A stretch of DNA of 64,000 bases. Origin: an uncultured Clostridia bacterium. GTDB taxonomy: Bacteria; Bacillota; Clostridia; Oscillospirales; Acutalibacteraceae. Below, piece after piece: positions 17,635-27,532 of this stretch. Under the pieces are notes generated by a model, which was given only the letters and a program-made list of their open reading frames with translations, searched no databases and was not told the origin of the DNA. The DNA lies in NCBI GenBank assembly GCA_945912145.1, contig CAMEBF010000007.1:36165-100164 (forward strand). The letters are read 5' to 3'. The position numbers were made by a program, and so were the translations under genes. Each line of letters opens with the position of its first letter. Within the stretch, counting starts at the first letter, position 1.

Positions 17635-20600
17635 ATGTATTTAAAATCACTGGAAATGCAGGGCTTCAAATCCTTCCCGGATAAGACGAAACTCGAGTTC
17701 GGGAAAGGTATGACGGCGGTCGTCGGACCGAACGGCTCGGGCAAGAGCAACATCGCCGACGCCGTGAAGTGGGTGCTCGGCGAGCAGTCCACGAAGTCCC
17801 TGCGCGGTTCAAAAATGGAAGACGTCGTTTTCAGCGGCACGAGAACCCGCAGAGCACAGGGCTTTGCGGAGGTCACGCTGCGCCTTGACAACAGCGACAG
17901 AAAACTGGGAAAGGACAGCGACGAGGTCGCCGTGACCCGCCGTTTTTACCGTTCCGGCGAAAGCGAATATAAGATCAACGGTGAGACAGTGCGTCTGCGT
18001 GATATTCACGAGCTGTTTATGGATACGGGGCTAGGACGCGACGGCTATTCGATGGTCAGTCAGGGTAAGATCGAGGATATGGTTTCCGCAAAATCCGAAG
18101 ACCGCCGTGAAATGTTCGAGGAGGCCGCCGGGATTTCCCATTACCGCTATCGCCGCGCCGACGCGATGAAGCGGCTCGATGCCGCAGAAGAAAATCTGCT
18201 GCGTTTGCGGGATATCCTGTCGGGGCTCGAAGAACGGGTCGGTCCGCTCGAAAAGCAGAGCGAAAAAGCGCAGAAGTTTTTGGTTTTAGCAGCAGAGCGG
18301 AAAAACTTAGAGATCGGCATCTGGCTCGATGTTTTAGAGCGTTCGGCGGGGCTGATCCGCGAGCAGAGCAATCAGTACACCGTCGCCGAGCTGCATTATC
18401 AGCAGACGGAAAAAGACCTTGAAACGATTATCAAGGCGTCCGAAGAAGCGGCGGAGGCAATCCGCGGGATTAACGTCGCCATCGACGAAAAACAGCGCGC
18501 TGTCCGGGAGACGGAGGAACAGGCAGCGTCGGTCGATTCTTTGATCGCCGTCAATAAAAACTCGATTGAGCATAACAAAGCGACGATCGACCGCATTGAA
18601 AAAGAAAAAATTCAGGAGAATATGTCTTCGGTGCAGATCGAGGAACAGATTGAAAAAGCGAAACTCGCGATCGAAGAACTCAAAAAGTTGATCGACGAGA
18701 AAAACGCCCGTATCGCATCTTTCAGCAGACAGCTCGAGGGACTGCGCGAAAAAGATGTCAGCGTGTCGGACGAATACGTCCGGATTTCCGATACCATCGC
18801 GTCACTGACCCGTAAGCTCTCCGAAGCGAATATCTGTTCTTCGGCAGCGGCGTCCTCACTCGAAGAGATCGAAAAACGCAGAACCGACATCGCCGAAGAG
18901 ATCGAAAAGAAAAAAGCGGAGCAGGCGTCGTGCCGTGAGGAGCTTACGGCGTGCGAAGCGCAGGCGGAAGAATGCCGCGCAAAAATTTCGGGCTTTACAA
19001 ACGCCGTCTCCGGGTATATGATAAAGGTGAAATCCAAGGCGCAGAAAGCGGAGCAGCAGCGTTTCGTGACCGATAAGGCAGCGTTGGACTTAGAACAGAA
19101 GAAAAGCCGTGTCCGTCTGTTAGAGGATATGGAAAAGAACATGGAGGGCTATCAGGGCAGCGTCAAGGCGGTCATGCGCGCGTCGTCGCACGGAAATCTC
19201 CGCGGTATTCACGGGCCTCTTCTCCAGCTCATTTCCGTTTCCGAGCCGTATTCTCTCGCGATCGAAACCGCATTGGGCGCCGCGATTCAGAACATCGTGA
19301 CCGACAATGAAAACGACGCGAAAAAGGCGATGCTGTACTTGAAAAACAGCAATGGCGGCCGCGCGACGTTTCTGCCGCTGAGTACAATTTCCGGCAGAAG
19401 TCTCGGGGAAGACGGGCTGGAGAATTGCCGCGGTTTTTGCAGCATCGCGTCCGAGATCGTCCGATGCGACAAAAAATATCAGGAGATCATCGAATCCCTG
19501 CTCGGCAAGACCGTGATCGCCGAAGATATCGATGCCGCGATCGCCATCGGCAAGCAGTATCATCACCGCTTCAAGATCGTGACGCTTGACGGACAGGTCG
19601 TCAACGCCGGCGGTTCCATGACAGGCGGCTCCAAAATCACCCATTCCGGCTTCCTTTCCCGTGCGAACGAAATTGAGCGGCTTCATAAAGAAATTGCCGC
19701 CGATGCCTCGTCTCTCGCCGAAATGGAAAACGAATATAAACGCTTAAAAGAAGACCTTGCCGCCGCGAACGCCGCGTTGGAGGGCTCAAAGGGCGATCTG
19801 CTCCGCGCGCAGGAGGAAAAGCTTCAGGCAGACAGCGCGCTGACCATCGCGCAAAATAAGCTCTCACTTGCCGAAAACGCGCTGAAAACGCTCTCGGACG
19901 AGACGCTTTCGTCGGAGGAACGCATCCGGCATTTTACCGCGATCCTGAACGACGCGAAAGCCTCGGCCACCGCCGTGGAGGCGGAAATGGCGCATTACCG
20001 CGAAAAAGCGGACGCGCTCACCGGCGACCGGCAGAGCCTTTCCGAAGAGCGGGAGAGAATTACCGCGCAGACGAACGAAGTCAATCTTGAGATCGTCGCC
20101 GCCATGCGCGATACCGAAAATATCAAAGCGCAGATCGAGGATTTGGAAGAGCGCAAAAACGGGCAGTCCGACCGCATCGGCAAGCTCGATCTGGAAATCC
20201 GCGAAGCGGAAACAAAGAACGAAAAACTCACCGAACGCATTGCCGAATTGCAATCACAGGGAGATGCACTCCGCAAAACGATTGACGAAGCAAAAGCGGA
20301 AATCGCCGCCTTTGTTGCCAAACGCGATTTTCATGAAAAGCAGTCGAACGATTTGCGCAGCGAAGAACGCAGCAAAACGGAGGAGAAAGAAAAGCTCTCC
20401 GCCGAGCTCGTCCGTCTGGAAGAGAAGAAAAACGCGCTCTTAAAAGAGCAGGAGGAGACGGAGACGAAGCTCTTTGAAGAGTATAAGCTCTCCCGGCGAG
20501 AAGCCGCCGCGCTTGATATTCAGATCGGTTCCGTCCGGGACGCCAAACGCACCCTTGCGGAGATCAAGAATAAAATCAAAGCACTCGGCAGCGTCAACGT

Positions 20601-21204
20601 CGCGGCGATCGACGAATACAAAGAGGTGTCCGAACGCTACGAGTTTATGAAAACGCAGCTCGAGGACGTCGAGAAGTCCAAAGCGGAATTGACGAAGCTC
20701 ATTTATTCCCTGACGGATAAAATGGCGGTGCAGTTCCGGGAGCGGTTCGATATCATCAATCAGAATTTCCAAAATACCTTTGTCGAGCTCTTCGGCGGCG
20801 GCAAAGCTGAGCTGATCTTAGAGGACGAAAACGATATTCTGGAATGCGGCATCGAGATCAAGGCGCAGCCTCCCGGGAAAAACGTCAAGAGTATGACGCT
20901 TTTGTCCGGCGGCGAAAAGGGACTTTGCGCCATCGCGCTGCTGTTCGCGATTCTCAAGGTCACACCGGCACCGTTCTGTATTTTCGACGAGGTGGAGGCG
21001 GCGCTCGACGACGTCAACGTCCTGCGCTATGCGCGTTACCTGAAAAATATGACGGATCATATTCAATTCATTTTGATTACCCACAGACGGGGCACGATGG
21101 AGGAGGCCGACACGCTCTATGGCGTTACGATGCAGGAGCACGGCGTTTCCAAGCTTTTGCAGCTGCAAACGGCGCAGATGGCGCACGACCTCGGTCTGGA
21201 ATAA
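17635..21204 (+). CDS. smc: chromosome segregation ATPase SMC
   Basis: 1189 aa. Walker A is GPNGSGKSNIADAVKWVLGE near residue 32. Two long coiled coils flank a hinge (about 505-660) with LETALGAAIQNIVTDNEND-like sequence and GGSMTGGS. The C-terminal ABC signature LLSGGEKGLCAIALLFAI and Walker B FCIFDEVEAALDD complete the head. SMC with ScpAB compacts and resolves chromosomes. ATG at 17635 follows GCGAGGAG directly; ten further upstream codons are not supported. It lies two bases after the radical SAM frame and is followed by ftsY after 18 bases. Confidence 0.97.
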   Translation: MYLKSLEMQGFKSFPDKTKLEFGKGMTAVVGPNGSGKSNIADAVKWVLGEQSTKSLRGSKMEDVVFSGTRTRRAQGFAEVTLRLDNSDRKLGKDSDEVAVTRRFYRSGESEYKINGETVRLRDIHELFMDTGLGRDGYSMVSQGKIEDMVSAKSEDRREMFEEAAGISHYRYRRADAMKRLDAAEENLLRLRDILSGLEERVGPLEKQSEKAQKFLVLAAERKNLEIGIWLDVLERSAGLIREQSNQYTVAELHYQQTEKDLETIIKASEEAAEAIRGINVAIDEKQRAVRETEEQAASVDSLIAVNKNSIEHNKATIDRIEKEKIQENMSSVQIEEQIEKAKLAIEELKKLIDEKNARIASFSRQLEGLREKDVSVSDEYVRISDTIASLTRKLSEANICSSAAASSLEEIEKRRTDIAEEIEKKKAEQASCREELTACEAQAEECRAKISGFTNAVSGYMIKVKSKAQKAEQQRFVTDKAALDLEQKKSRVRLLEDMEKNMEGYQGSVKAVMRASSHGNLRGIHGPLLQLISVSEPYSLAIETALGAAIQNIVTDNENDAKKAMLYLKNSNGGRATFLPLSTISGRSLGEDGLENCRGFCSIASEIVRCDKKYQEIIESLLGKTVIAEDIDAAIAIGKQYHHRFKIVTLDGQVVNAGGSMTGGSKITHSGFLSRANEIERLHKEIAADASSLAEMENEYKRLKEDLAAANAALEGSKGDLLRAQEEKLQADSALTIAQNKLSLAENALKTLSDETLSSEERIRHFTAILNDAKASATAVEAEMAHYREKADALTGDRQSLSEERERITAQTNEVNLEIVAAMRDTENIKAQIEDLEERKNGQSDRIGKLDLEIREAETKNEKLTERIAELQSQGDALRKTIDEAKAEIAAFVAKRDFHEKQSNDLRSEERSKTEEKEKLSAELVRLEEKKNALLKEQEETETKLFEEYKLSRREAAALDIQIGSVRDAKRTLAEIKNKIKALGSVNVAAIDEYKEVSERYEFMKTQLEDVEKSKAELTKLIYSLTDKMAVQFRERFDIINQNFQNTFVELFGGGKAELILEDENDILECGIEIKAQPPGKNVKSMTLLSGGEKGLCAIALLFAILKVTPAPFCIFDEVEAALDDVNVLRYARYLKNMTDHIQFILITHRRGTMEEADTLYGVTMQEHGVSKLLQLQTAQMAHDLGLE

Positions 21205-21222
21205 ACATAAAGGAGTTTTACG

Positions 21223-22518
21223 ATGGCGGGATTATTCAAAAAATTCAGCTTCGGCCTGAAAAAAACAAGAAATAAAATGGCGGGCGCGATCGACGAGATG
21301 CTCGATTCGTTCGATACCTTTGAGGATGACCTCTTTGTCGAGCTTGAAGAAATTCTGGTCATGAGCGACGTCGGCGTGCAGACCGCCGTGGAGATCACCG
21401 AAGAGCTGCGCGACCGTGTGAAGAAAGAAAAGCTCAAGTCCACCAAGCAGGTCAAGGACGAGATCAAGAATATCGTTGCCGAAATGCTTGACGGCGGCGA
21501 GGATATGGGGCTGATCACACAGCCGTCCATCATTCTCGTTATCGGCGTCAACGGCGTGGGCAAAACCACCACCATCGGCAAGATGGCAGCCATGTACAAA
21601 GCGCAGGGCAAAAAGGTCATCATGGGCGCCGCCGATACCTTCCGCGCGGCGGCGATCGATCAGCTCGATGTCTGGGCAGAGCGCGCCGGTGTGGATATCA
21701 TCAAGCATCATGAGGGTGCCGACCCGGCAGCGGTTATTTTCGATACCATTCAGGCAGGCAAGGCGAGAATGGCGGATATTCTCATCTGCGATACCGCCGG
21801 ACGTCTGCACAACAAAAAGAATCTGATGGAAGAGCTGAAAAAGATCTACCGCGTCATCGACCGCGAGCTGCCGTATTCCGACCGCGAGGTTCTGCTTGTG
21901 CTCGACGCGACGACCGGTCAGAACGCCGTCAATCAGGCGCGTGAATTTATGAATGTCGCCGAGATCACAGGTATTGTCCTGACAAAGCTCGACGGTACGG
22001 CGCGCGGCGGCGTGGTGCTCGCGATCAAGAACGAACTCAAGATCCCCGTGAAATTTATCGGCGTCGGAGAGGGCATCGACGACCTCCAGCCGTTCAATCC
22101 CAAAATGTTCGCGGAAAGCCTGTTCAATGAGCTTCCCGAAAGCTATAAAGAAATGGAAGATGAGGTGCTACCCGTTTATGAACAACCGCTCGAAAAAGTT
22201 GAAATCCCCGACACAAGCGAGACGGAAAAAGCCGTCCAAGAGTTTTTTGAAGAAATTATGGACATCCGCGAAGATGCTGGACACGGCAGCGTACCAGACG
22301 GGGCTGACGACGATGAAGATTCTGCCGCGGGAGAACATTCCGCAGGAGCTCCGGAGTCAGTTCCGGGAAGCGATCTCGGAAGTGAACCGGGACAGACGGA
22401 CTCTTCCGAAGAAGCCGCCGAAAGCGAAGAGGGGACTGCATCTACAGCTTCGGCCGATCGTGGAGAAGACACCGACCTGGATACACTCTACGGTTCGATC
22501 GATCAATTCTATCTCTAA
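21223..22518 (+). CDS. ftsY: signal recognition particle receptor FtsY with acidic C-terminal tail
   Basis: 431 aa. The NG domain (residues 1 to about 305) has GVNGVGKTTTIGKMA (G1), DTFRAAAIDQLDVWAER, DTAGRLHNK (G3), TKLDGTARGG (G4) and the closing FNPKMFAESLF. FtsY docks the SRP-ribosome complex at the membrane. The protein does not stop at the usual place: about 100 more residues follow, rich in Glu, Asp, Ser, Gly and Ala, ending in DTDLDTLYGSIDQFYL. In E. coli an acidic region precedes the NG domain; here it follows. An overlapping frame (22127-22546) runs through the same bases but is probably incidental. Confidence 0.95.
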   Translation: MAGLFKKFSFGLKKTRNKMAGAIDEMLDSFDTFEDDLFVELEEILVMSDVGVQTAVEITEELRDRVKKEKLKSTKQVKDEIKNIVAEMLDGGEDMGLITQPSIILVIGVNGVGKTTTIGKMAAMYKAQGKKVIMGAADTFRAAAIDQLDVWAERAGVDIIKHHEGADPAAVIFDTIQAGKARMADILICDTAGRLHNKKNLMEELKKIYRVIDRELPYSDREVLLVLDATTGQNAVNQAREFMNVAEITGIVLTKLDGTARGGVVLAIKNELKIPVKFIGVGEGIDDLQPFNPKMFAESLFNELPESYKEMEDEVLPVYEQPLEKVEIPDTSETEKAVQEFFEEIMDIREDAGHGSVPDGADDDEDSAAGEHSAGAPESVPGSDLGSEPGQTDSSEEAAESEEGTASTASADRGEDTDLDTLYGSIDQFYL

Positions 22519-22551
22519 TGCCCTTGGAAAGGGAGATATTTTATAAAACGT

Positions 22552-23145
22552 ATGAAGTTTTTAATTGCAACGCATAATGTGAAAAAACGCGATGAGCTCA
22601 GCCGCATTTTGAGACCCCTCGGTATCGACGCCGTGATCGCGTCGGAACTCGGCATGGAGATTACCGACGCCGAGGAAACGGGCACGACCTTTGCCGAGAA
22701 CGCGAAGATCAAAGCCGAAAGCGGCTGCCGCGAGACGGGACTGCCCTGTATCGCCGATGATTCGGGGCTTTGCGTCGACGCGCTCGACGGCCGTCCCGGT
22801 GTGTATTCGGCGCGCTATGCCGGCGGTCACGATACGCCGTACGCCCATAAGATCGCCACGCTTCTTGACGAAATGAAGGACATTCCCGAAGAGAAGCGGA
22901 CGGCTCGCTTTGTCAGTGCCGTGTGCTGCGTGTTTCCCGACGGACGCGAGCTGTGCGTCGAGGGCAAATGTGAGGGAATGATCGGCTATGAGCCGAAAGG
23001 CGAAGGCGGCTTCGGCTTTGATCCGATTTTTTATACGGGTGGCAAGAGCTTTGCCGAGCTGACCGCAGCCGAGAAGGACGCCGTCAGCCACAGAGGGCAG
23101 TCGCTGCGTCTGTTGAGCGAAAAGCTCCCCGATTTTTTACCGTAA
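22552..23145 (+). CDS. rdgB: XTP/dITP diphosphatase (RdgB/HAM1 family)
   Basis: 197 aa. It has the characteristic starts and blocks: LIATHNVKKRDELSRIL, ETGTTFAENAKIKAE, CIADDSGLCVDALDGRPGVYSARYAG, GEGGFGFDPIFY and AEKDAVSHRGQSL. The enzyme removes pyrophosphate from ITP, dITP and XTP so that deaminated purines are not built into nucleic acid. It starts 33 bases after ftsY and is probably part of the same long transcript. Confidence 0.95.
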   Translation: MKFLIATHNVKKRDELSRILRPLGIDAVIASELGMEITDAEETGTTFAENAKIKAESGCRETGLPCIADDSGLCVDALDGRPGVYSARYAGGHDTPYAHKIATLLDEMKDIPEEKRTARFVSAVCCVFPDGRELCVEGKCEGMIGYEPKGEGGFGFDPIFYTGGKSFAELTAAEKDAVSHRGQSLRLLSEKLPDFLP

Positions 23146-23164
23146 CGAAAGGATTTTTTGGAAT

Positions 23165-23584
23165 ATGACAGGAAAAGAAAGAGCCGAATGGCGCGCGAAA
23201 GCCAATTCGCTGGTGCCTCTGTTTCAGCTCGGAAAAGGCGGCATCACCGACGCGTTTCTCGATCAGGTGGACGGCGCGCTGAATACCCGTGAGCTGATTA
23301 AGTTCAAAGTGCTGCTTGAAACATCGCCCATCACGCCGAGAGAAGCGGCGGATGAGGTCGCGGCGAAGACAAGCGCCGAAGTGATTCAGGTCATCGGCGG
23401 CGTCATCGTGCTGTACCGCTTCAATCCCGAGCTGCACAAGGACGAGAAAAAGCAAAAGCCCAAGGCGAAAGCCAAACGCAAGAGCCGCTTTACGCAGGAG
23501 AAGCGTCCCGCCGTCCCGACAAAGAAAGAACGCAAGACCGCAGCGCAGCGCAAAGCCGCCGCGCAGAGAAAAGCCGGAAAATGA
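23165..23584 (+). CDS. yhbY: YhbY/CRM-domain RNA-binding protein
   Basis: 139 aa. Residues 1-95 form the YhbY fold (WRAKANSLVPLFQLGKGGITDAFLDQVDGAL, ELIKFKVLLE, GGVIVLYRFNPE), including the G-K-G-G loop. Homologues associate with pre-50S particles. The remaining 45 residues are a very Lys/Arg/Ala-rich tail, suited to RNA contact and longer than in YhbY of E. coli. The stop overlaps the nadD start by four bases. It fits the ribosome-related neighbours rsfS and leuS. Confidence 0.88.
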   Translation: MTGKERAEWRAKANSLVPLFQLGKGGITDAFLDQVDGALNTRELIKFKVLLETSPITPREAADEVAAKTSAEVIQVIGGVIVLYRFNPELHKDEKKQKPKAKAKRKSRFTQEKRPAVPTKKERKTAAQRKAAAQRKAGK

Positions 23585-24186
23585 GAATCGGAATTTACGG
23601 CGGCAGCTTCAATCCGCCCCATAACGGTCATGTGATGTTGGCGAACAAGCTTCAACAAGAGCTGTCGCTTGATCGGATTATCATCATCCCGTCCAATATT
23701 TCGCCGCAGAAAGACAATAACGGTCATATCGACCCTCTACACCGTCTGCAGATGTGCCGTTTGGCGTTCGGCGATCCGTGCTTTACGGTGTCCGACTGCG
23801 AGATCAGCCGCGGCGGCAAGAGCTACACCGTCGATACGCTGGCATTTCTCAGGACATGCTATCCCGACGCGGATTTCATGCTTTTTATGGGTTCGGATAT
23901 GCTCTTGTCGTTTCACACATGGTACCGTTGGCGCGATATCCTGAACGAATGCGAGGTCTGCGCGATTTCAAGACAGCAGGAGGACAGCCCCGAAGCAATG
24001 CGACGCTATGTCGCGGAAGAACTGCAAAGCGATCGGGTGACTGTTTTCGATTGTCCGCCGTTCGCTGTCAGCTCGTCTGAGATCCGGGAAAAACTCGGAA
24101 GGGGAGAGGACTGCAAAGCCTTACTTCCCGAGACGGTTTTTACCTATATAAAGGAACATCAACTGTATGGATTCAGCAATTTATAA
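23581..24186 (+). CDS. nadD: nicotinate-nucleotide adenylyltransferase
   Basis: 201 aa nucleotidyltransferase. The GIYGGSFNPPHNGHVM motif carries the (H/T)xGH catalytic pair, and the C-terminal SSSEIR motif binds the triphosphate. LRTCYPDADFMLFMGSDMLLSFHTWYRW is diagnostic of NadD. It adenylates nicotinate mononucleotide to deamido-NAD. It overlaps yhbY by four bases and yqeK by twenty, a dense conserved Firmicutes cluster. Confidence 0.95.
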   Translation: MRIGIYGGSFNPPHNGHVMLANKLQQELSLDRIIIIPSNISPQKDNNGHIDPLHRLQMCRLAFGDPCFTVSDCEISRGGKSYTVDTLAFLRTCYPDADFMLFMGSDMLLSFHTWYRWRDILNECEVCAISRQQEDSPEAMRRYVAEELQSDRVTVFDCPPFAVSSSEIREKLGRGEDCKALLPETVFTYIKEHQLYGFSNL

Positions 24187-24757
24187 TTCTTATGTAAAAA
24201 TATTAAAGCAGCGTCTGTCGGAATACCGTCTGCGTCATTCGCTCGCGGTGGCGGATTCCTGCCGGGAGCTTGCTCGTCAATACGGCGGCGACGAAGAAAA
24301 AATGTTTCTCGCAGGGCTTCTGCACGACGTAATGAAAGAAGCGTCGCGGGAGGAAACTTTTGCTCTTGCCGAAAAGTACGGCATAACGCTTTCCGAACTC
24401 GAAAAGAATAATAAAAAGCTCTGGCACGCCATTGTCGGCGCAGGCTATCTGCAGCACGAGCTGCATATTGACGATGAGGAGGTCCTCACGGCGGTGCGGT
24501 ATCATACGACCGGTCGCGCGCAGATGTCGCTCGGCGAAAAAATCCTGTTCGTCGCCGATTTCATCTCGGCGGACAGAGATTATGACGGCGTCGAAACCGT
24601 GCGGAAAAAAGCGGCGGTTTCCTTAGAGGACGCGATGCTCGAGGGGCTGAGCTTCACGATAACGGAGCTTGTCGAAAACGGCAGATGCGTCCACCCCGAC
24701 ACGCTTTACGCCTATAACGATCTGATTATGCATTACCGGGAGAAAGGATTGATTTGA
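24167..24757 (+). CDS. yqeK: YqeK-type HD hydrolase (symmetrical Ap4A hydrolase)
   Basis: 196 aa HD-domain protein. Metal ligands are visible as RLRHSLAVADSC (His), FLAGLLHDVMKEA (HD pair), WHAIVGAGYL and RYHTTGRAQMSLGEKILFVADFISADRDY. Characterised YqeK enzymes split diadenosine tetraphosphate to two ADP. It follows nadD and overlaps rsfS by one base, the usual order nadD-yqeK-rsfS. Confidence 0.92.
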   Translation: MDSAIYNSYVKILKQRLSEYRLRHSLAVADSCRELARQYGGDEEKMFLAGLLHDVMKEASREETFALAEKYGITLSELEKNNKKLWHAIVGAGYLQHELHIDDEEVLTAVRYHTTGRAQMSLGEKILFVADFISADRDYDGVETVRKKAAVSLEDAMLEGLSFTITELVENGRCVHPDTLYAYNDLIMHYREKGLI

Positions 24758-25110
24758 TGGAGAGTTTTGAACTGGCAAAAAAGATCATTAAGATCTTGGA
24801 CGAAAAAAAAGGCGAAGAAATTCGTTTCATCCGGATTTCGGAATTGACAGTACTGGCGGATTATTTTATAATAGTCAACGGTACATCTAATACGCACGTC
24901 CGTGCGCTGGCAGAAGAGGTTGAAGAAGAAACGGCGAAGCTCGGCGCAACGCCCCGAAATATCGAGGGACGCTCGACGGGCTGGATTTTGCTCGATTACG
25001 GCGATGTTGTCGTGCACGTCTTTACGCCGCAGGATCGCGAGTATTATTCTCTCGAGAGACTGTGGTCGGACGCCGCTTTTCTTGCTATAGACGATATTGT
25101 ATCCGAATAA
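24757..25110 (+). CDS. rsfS: ribosome silencing factor RsfS
   Basis: 117 aa. It carries the Iojap/RsfS core: KIIKILDEKKGEEIRFIRISELTVLADYFIIVNGTSNTHVRALAEEVEEE and the GRSTGWILLDYGDVVVHVFTPQDREYYSLERLW signature. RsfS binds L14 on the 50S subunit and blocks joining with 30S in starved cells. The ATG at 24757 overlaps the yqeK stop by one base; AGAAAGGA precedes it. Confidence 0.95.
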   Translation: MESFELAKKIIKILDEKKGEEIRFIRISELTVLADYFIIVNGTSNTHVRALAEEVEEETAKLGATPRNIEGRSTGWILLDYGDVVVHVFTPQDREYYSLERLWSDAAFLAIDDIVSE

Positions 25111-25126
25111 AAAGGAGATTGTATAC

Positions 25127-27532
25127 ATGACTTATGATTTTAAGACTGCCGAAAAAAAATGGCAGCAGAAGTGGGAGGAATCGGGCGTTTTTCACGCTTC
25201 CGACGATCATTCCAAACCCAAATTCTACGCGCTGGTTGAGTTTCCGTATCCCAGCGGCGCCGGTATGCACGTCGGGCATATCAAAGCGTACAGCGGACTG
25301 GAGGTCGTTTCGAGAAAAAGACGGCTTCAGGGCTATAACGTGCTGTTCCCGATCGGCTTTGACGCCTATGGACTGCCCACCGAAAACTACGCGATCAAAA
25401 CGGGCATTCATCCCCGTAAGGTGACCGATACCAATATTGCCAAATTCACCGATCAGCTCAAACGCGTCGGCTTTTCGTTCGACTGGACGCGCGTTATCGA
25501 TACGACCGATGAGGACTATTATAAATGGACGCAGTGGATTTTTTTGAAGATGTTTGAAAAAGGTCTTGCGTTCCGCGATAAGACGCTTGTCAACTACTGT
25601 CCCTCCTGCAAGGTCGTCCTCTCGAATGAGGATTCGCAGGGCGGCAAGTGCGACATCTGCCACAGCGACGTCGTGCAGAAGTCCAAGGACGTCTGGTATC
25701 TCCGGATCACCGAGTATGCCGATAAGCTGCTCGAGGGACTTGAAAAGGTCGATTATCTGCCCAATATCAAATTGCAGCAGGTCAACTGGATCGGCAAATC
25801 CCGCGGCGCGTTCGTCAATTTCCAAATCAAAGACCTTGACGAGAAGCTGCGCATTTACACGACGCGTCCCGATACGCTCTTCGGCGTCACCTTTATGGTT
25901 ATCGCGCCTGAGCATCCCATTATCGACAAATACGCCGACCGCATCGGCAACATGGACGCCATCAAGGCCTACCGTGAAGAATGCAGCAAAAAGACCGAGT
26001 TCGAGAGAACGCAGCTCGTCAAGGATAAAACCGGCGTCTGCATCGACGGTCTGACTGCCGTCAATCCCGTCAACGGCAAGGAAATCCCCGTTTATATTTC
26101 CGACTACGTTATGATGGGCTACGGCACCGGCGCGATCATGGCGGTGCCGGCGCATGACGGCCGCGACTATGATTTCGCCAAGAAGTTCGGCATTGACATC
26201 ATCGAGGTCATCAAAGGCGGCGACATCACGAAAGAAGCCTACACCGGCGACGGCGAGATGGTCAACTCCGACTTTATGAACGGGCTGACGAATAAACAGG
26301 ATTCCATCGCCAAAATGATCGATTACCTGACCGAAAACGGTATCGGCGAAGGCGGCGTTCAGTATAAGATGAAGGACTGGGCGTTCAATCGTCAGCGTTA
26401 CTGGGGTGAGCCGATCCCCATCGTTTATTGCCCGAAGTGCGGCATGGTTCCCGTTCCGTATGAGGAGCTTCCGCTGAAATTGCCCGAGGTCGAGAATTTT
26501 GAGCCCGGTTCGGATGGCGAAAGCCCGCTTGCCAAAATCGAGAGCTTCGTGAATTGCAAATGCCCGAAGTGCGGCGGCGACGCAAAACGCGAAACCGATA
26601 CTATGCCCCAGTGGGCAGGCTCATCGTGGTACTTCCTGCGCTATGTGGATCCGAAGAACGACAAGGTTTTTGCCGATAAGGACGAGCTGAAATACTGGAT
26701 GCCCGTCGATTGGTACAACGGCGGTATGGAGCACGTGACGCGCCATCTGATCTATTCGCGTTTCTGGTATAAATTCCTCTATGATCTGGGCGAAGTGCCC
26801 TATGAAGAGCCGTACGCCAAGAGAACGGCGCAGGGACTGATCTTAGGACCCGACGGCGTCAAGATGAGCAAATCCAGAGGCAATGTCATTGACCCGAATG
26901 AGGTCGTCGATGTATACGGCGCGGACGTGCTGCGTACATACGTCCTCTTTATGGGTGACTATGAGCAGGCGGCTCCGTGGAGTGAGAGCAGCGTCAAGGG
27001 CTGCAAACGCTTCATCGACAGAATCTGGAATCTTCTGGAACTGGTGAAGGACGGCGACGAGTATTCCGAAAAACTCTCCGCCGCGATGCACAAAACGGTG
27101 AAAAAGGTCTCCGACGATATTGAGCAGATGAAATTCAATACGGCGATCGCCGCGCTGATGACGCTGCTGAACAATATTTACGACGCCGGTTCGATCAATA
27201 AAGCGGAGCTGAAAACGCTGCTGCTGCTCGTCAATCCCTTTGCGCCTCATGTTACGGAGGAAATGTGGGAGAAGATGGGCTTCGGCGGCACCGTGACCGA
27301 CCAGAGCTGGCCGACCTATGATGAGGCGAAATGCGTGGACGCGACCGTCCAGATCGCCGTTCAGGTCAACGGCAAGATTAAGGCGAGAATCGACGTGCCG
27401 ACGGATATTTCTGCCGAGGACGCCATTGCCGCCGCCAAAAAGGAAGCGCCTGTCGCCGCGTTGGTCGATGGAAAGACGATTGTCAAGGAGCTTTACGTCA
27501 AAGGTAAACTGGTCAACATTGTTGTAAAATAA
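25127..27532 (+). CDS. leuS: leucine-tRNA ligase
   Basis: 801 aa class I aminoacyl-tRNA synthetase. The HIGH motif is in YPSGAGMHVGHIKAYSG, the KMSKS loop in GPDGVKMSKSRGNV. Two cysteine-rich knuckles (CPSCKVVLSNEDSQGGKCDICH and CPKCG...CKCPKCGG) and the CP1 editing domain with TTRPDTLFGVTFMVIAPEHP and the GAIMAVPAHDGRDYDFA threonine-rich site are intact. The C-terminal domain ends in VNGKIKARIDVP...VKGKLVNIVVK. ATG at 25127 follows AAAAAGGAGA; the frame opens 30 bases earlier inside rsfS. Confidence 0.97.
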   Translation: MTYDFKTAEKKWQQKWEESGVFHASDDHSKPKFYALVEFPYPSGAGMHVGHIKAYSGLEVVSRKRRLQGYNVLFPIGFDAYGLPTENYAIKTGIHPRKVTDTNIAKFTDQLKRVGFSFDWTRVIDTTDEDYYKWTQWIFLKMFEKGLAFRDKTLVNYCPSCKVVLSNEDSQGGKCDICHSDVVQKSKDVWYLRITEYADKLLEGLEKVDYLPNIKLQQVNWIGKSRGAFVNFQIKDLDEKLRIYTTRPDTLFGVTFMVIAPEHPIIDKYADRIGNMDAIKAYREECSKKTEFERTQLVKDKTGVCIDGLTAVNPVNGKEIPVYISDYVMMGYGTGAIMAVPAHDGRDYDFAKKFGIDIIEVIKGGDITKEAYTGDGEMVNSDFMNGLTNKQDSIAKMIDYLTENGIGEGGVQYKMKDWAFNRQRYWGEPIPIVYCPKCGMVPVPYEELPLKLPEVENFEPGSDGESPLAKIESFVNCKCPKCGGDAKRETDTMPQWAGSSWYFLRYVDPKNDKVFADKDELKYWMPVDWYNGGMEHVTRHLIYSRFWYKFLYDLGEVPYEEPYAKRTAQGLILGPDGVKMSKSRGNVIDPNEVVDVYGADVLRTYVLFMGDYEQAAPWSESSVKGCKRFIDRIWNLLELVKDGDEYSEKLSAAMHKTVKKVSDDIEQMKFNTAIAALMTLLNNIYDAGSINKAELKTLLLLVNPFAPHVTEEMWEKMGFGGTVTDQSWPTYDEAKCVDATVQIAVQVNGKIKARIDVPTDISAEDAIAAAKKEAPVAALVDGKTIVKELYVKGKLVNIVVK

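Noticed and set aside
22127..22546. 139-codon frame overlapping the FtsY tail
   Set aside because: Begins inside conserved FtsY sequence without a ribosome site; the FtsY frame reaches a natural end and is in frame from the NG domain.
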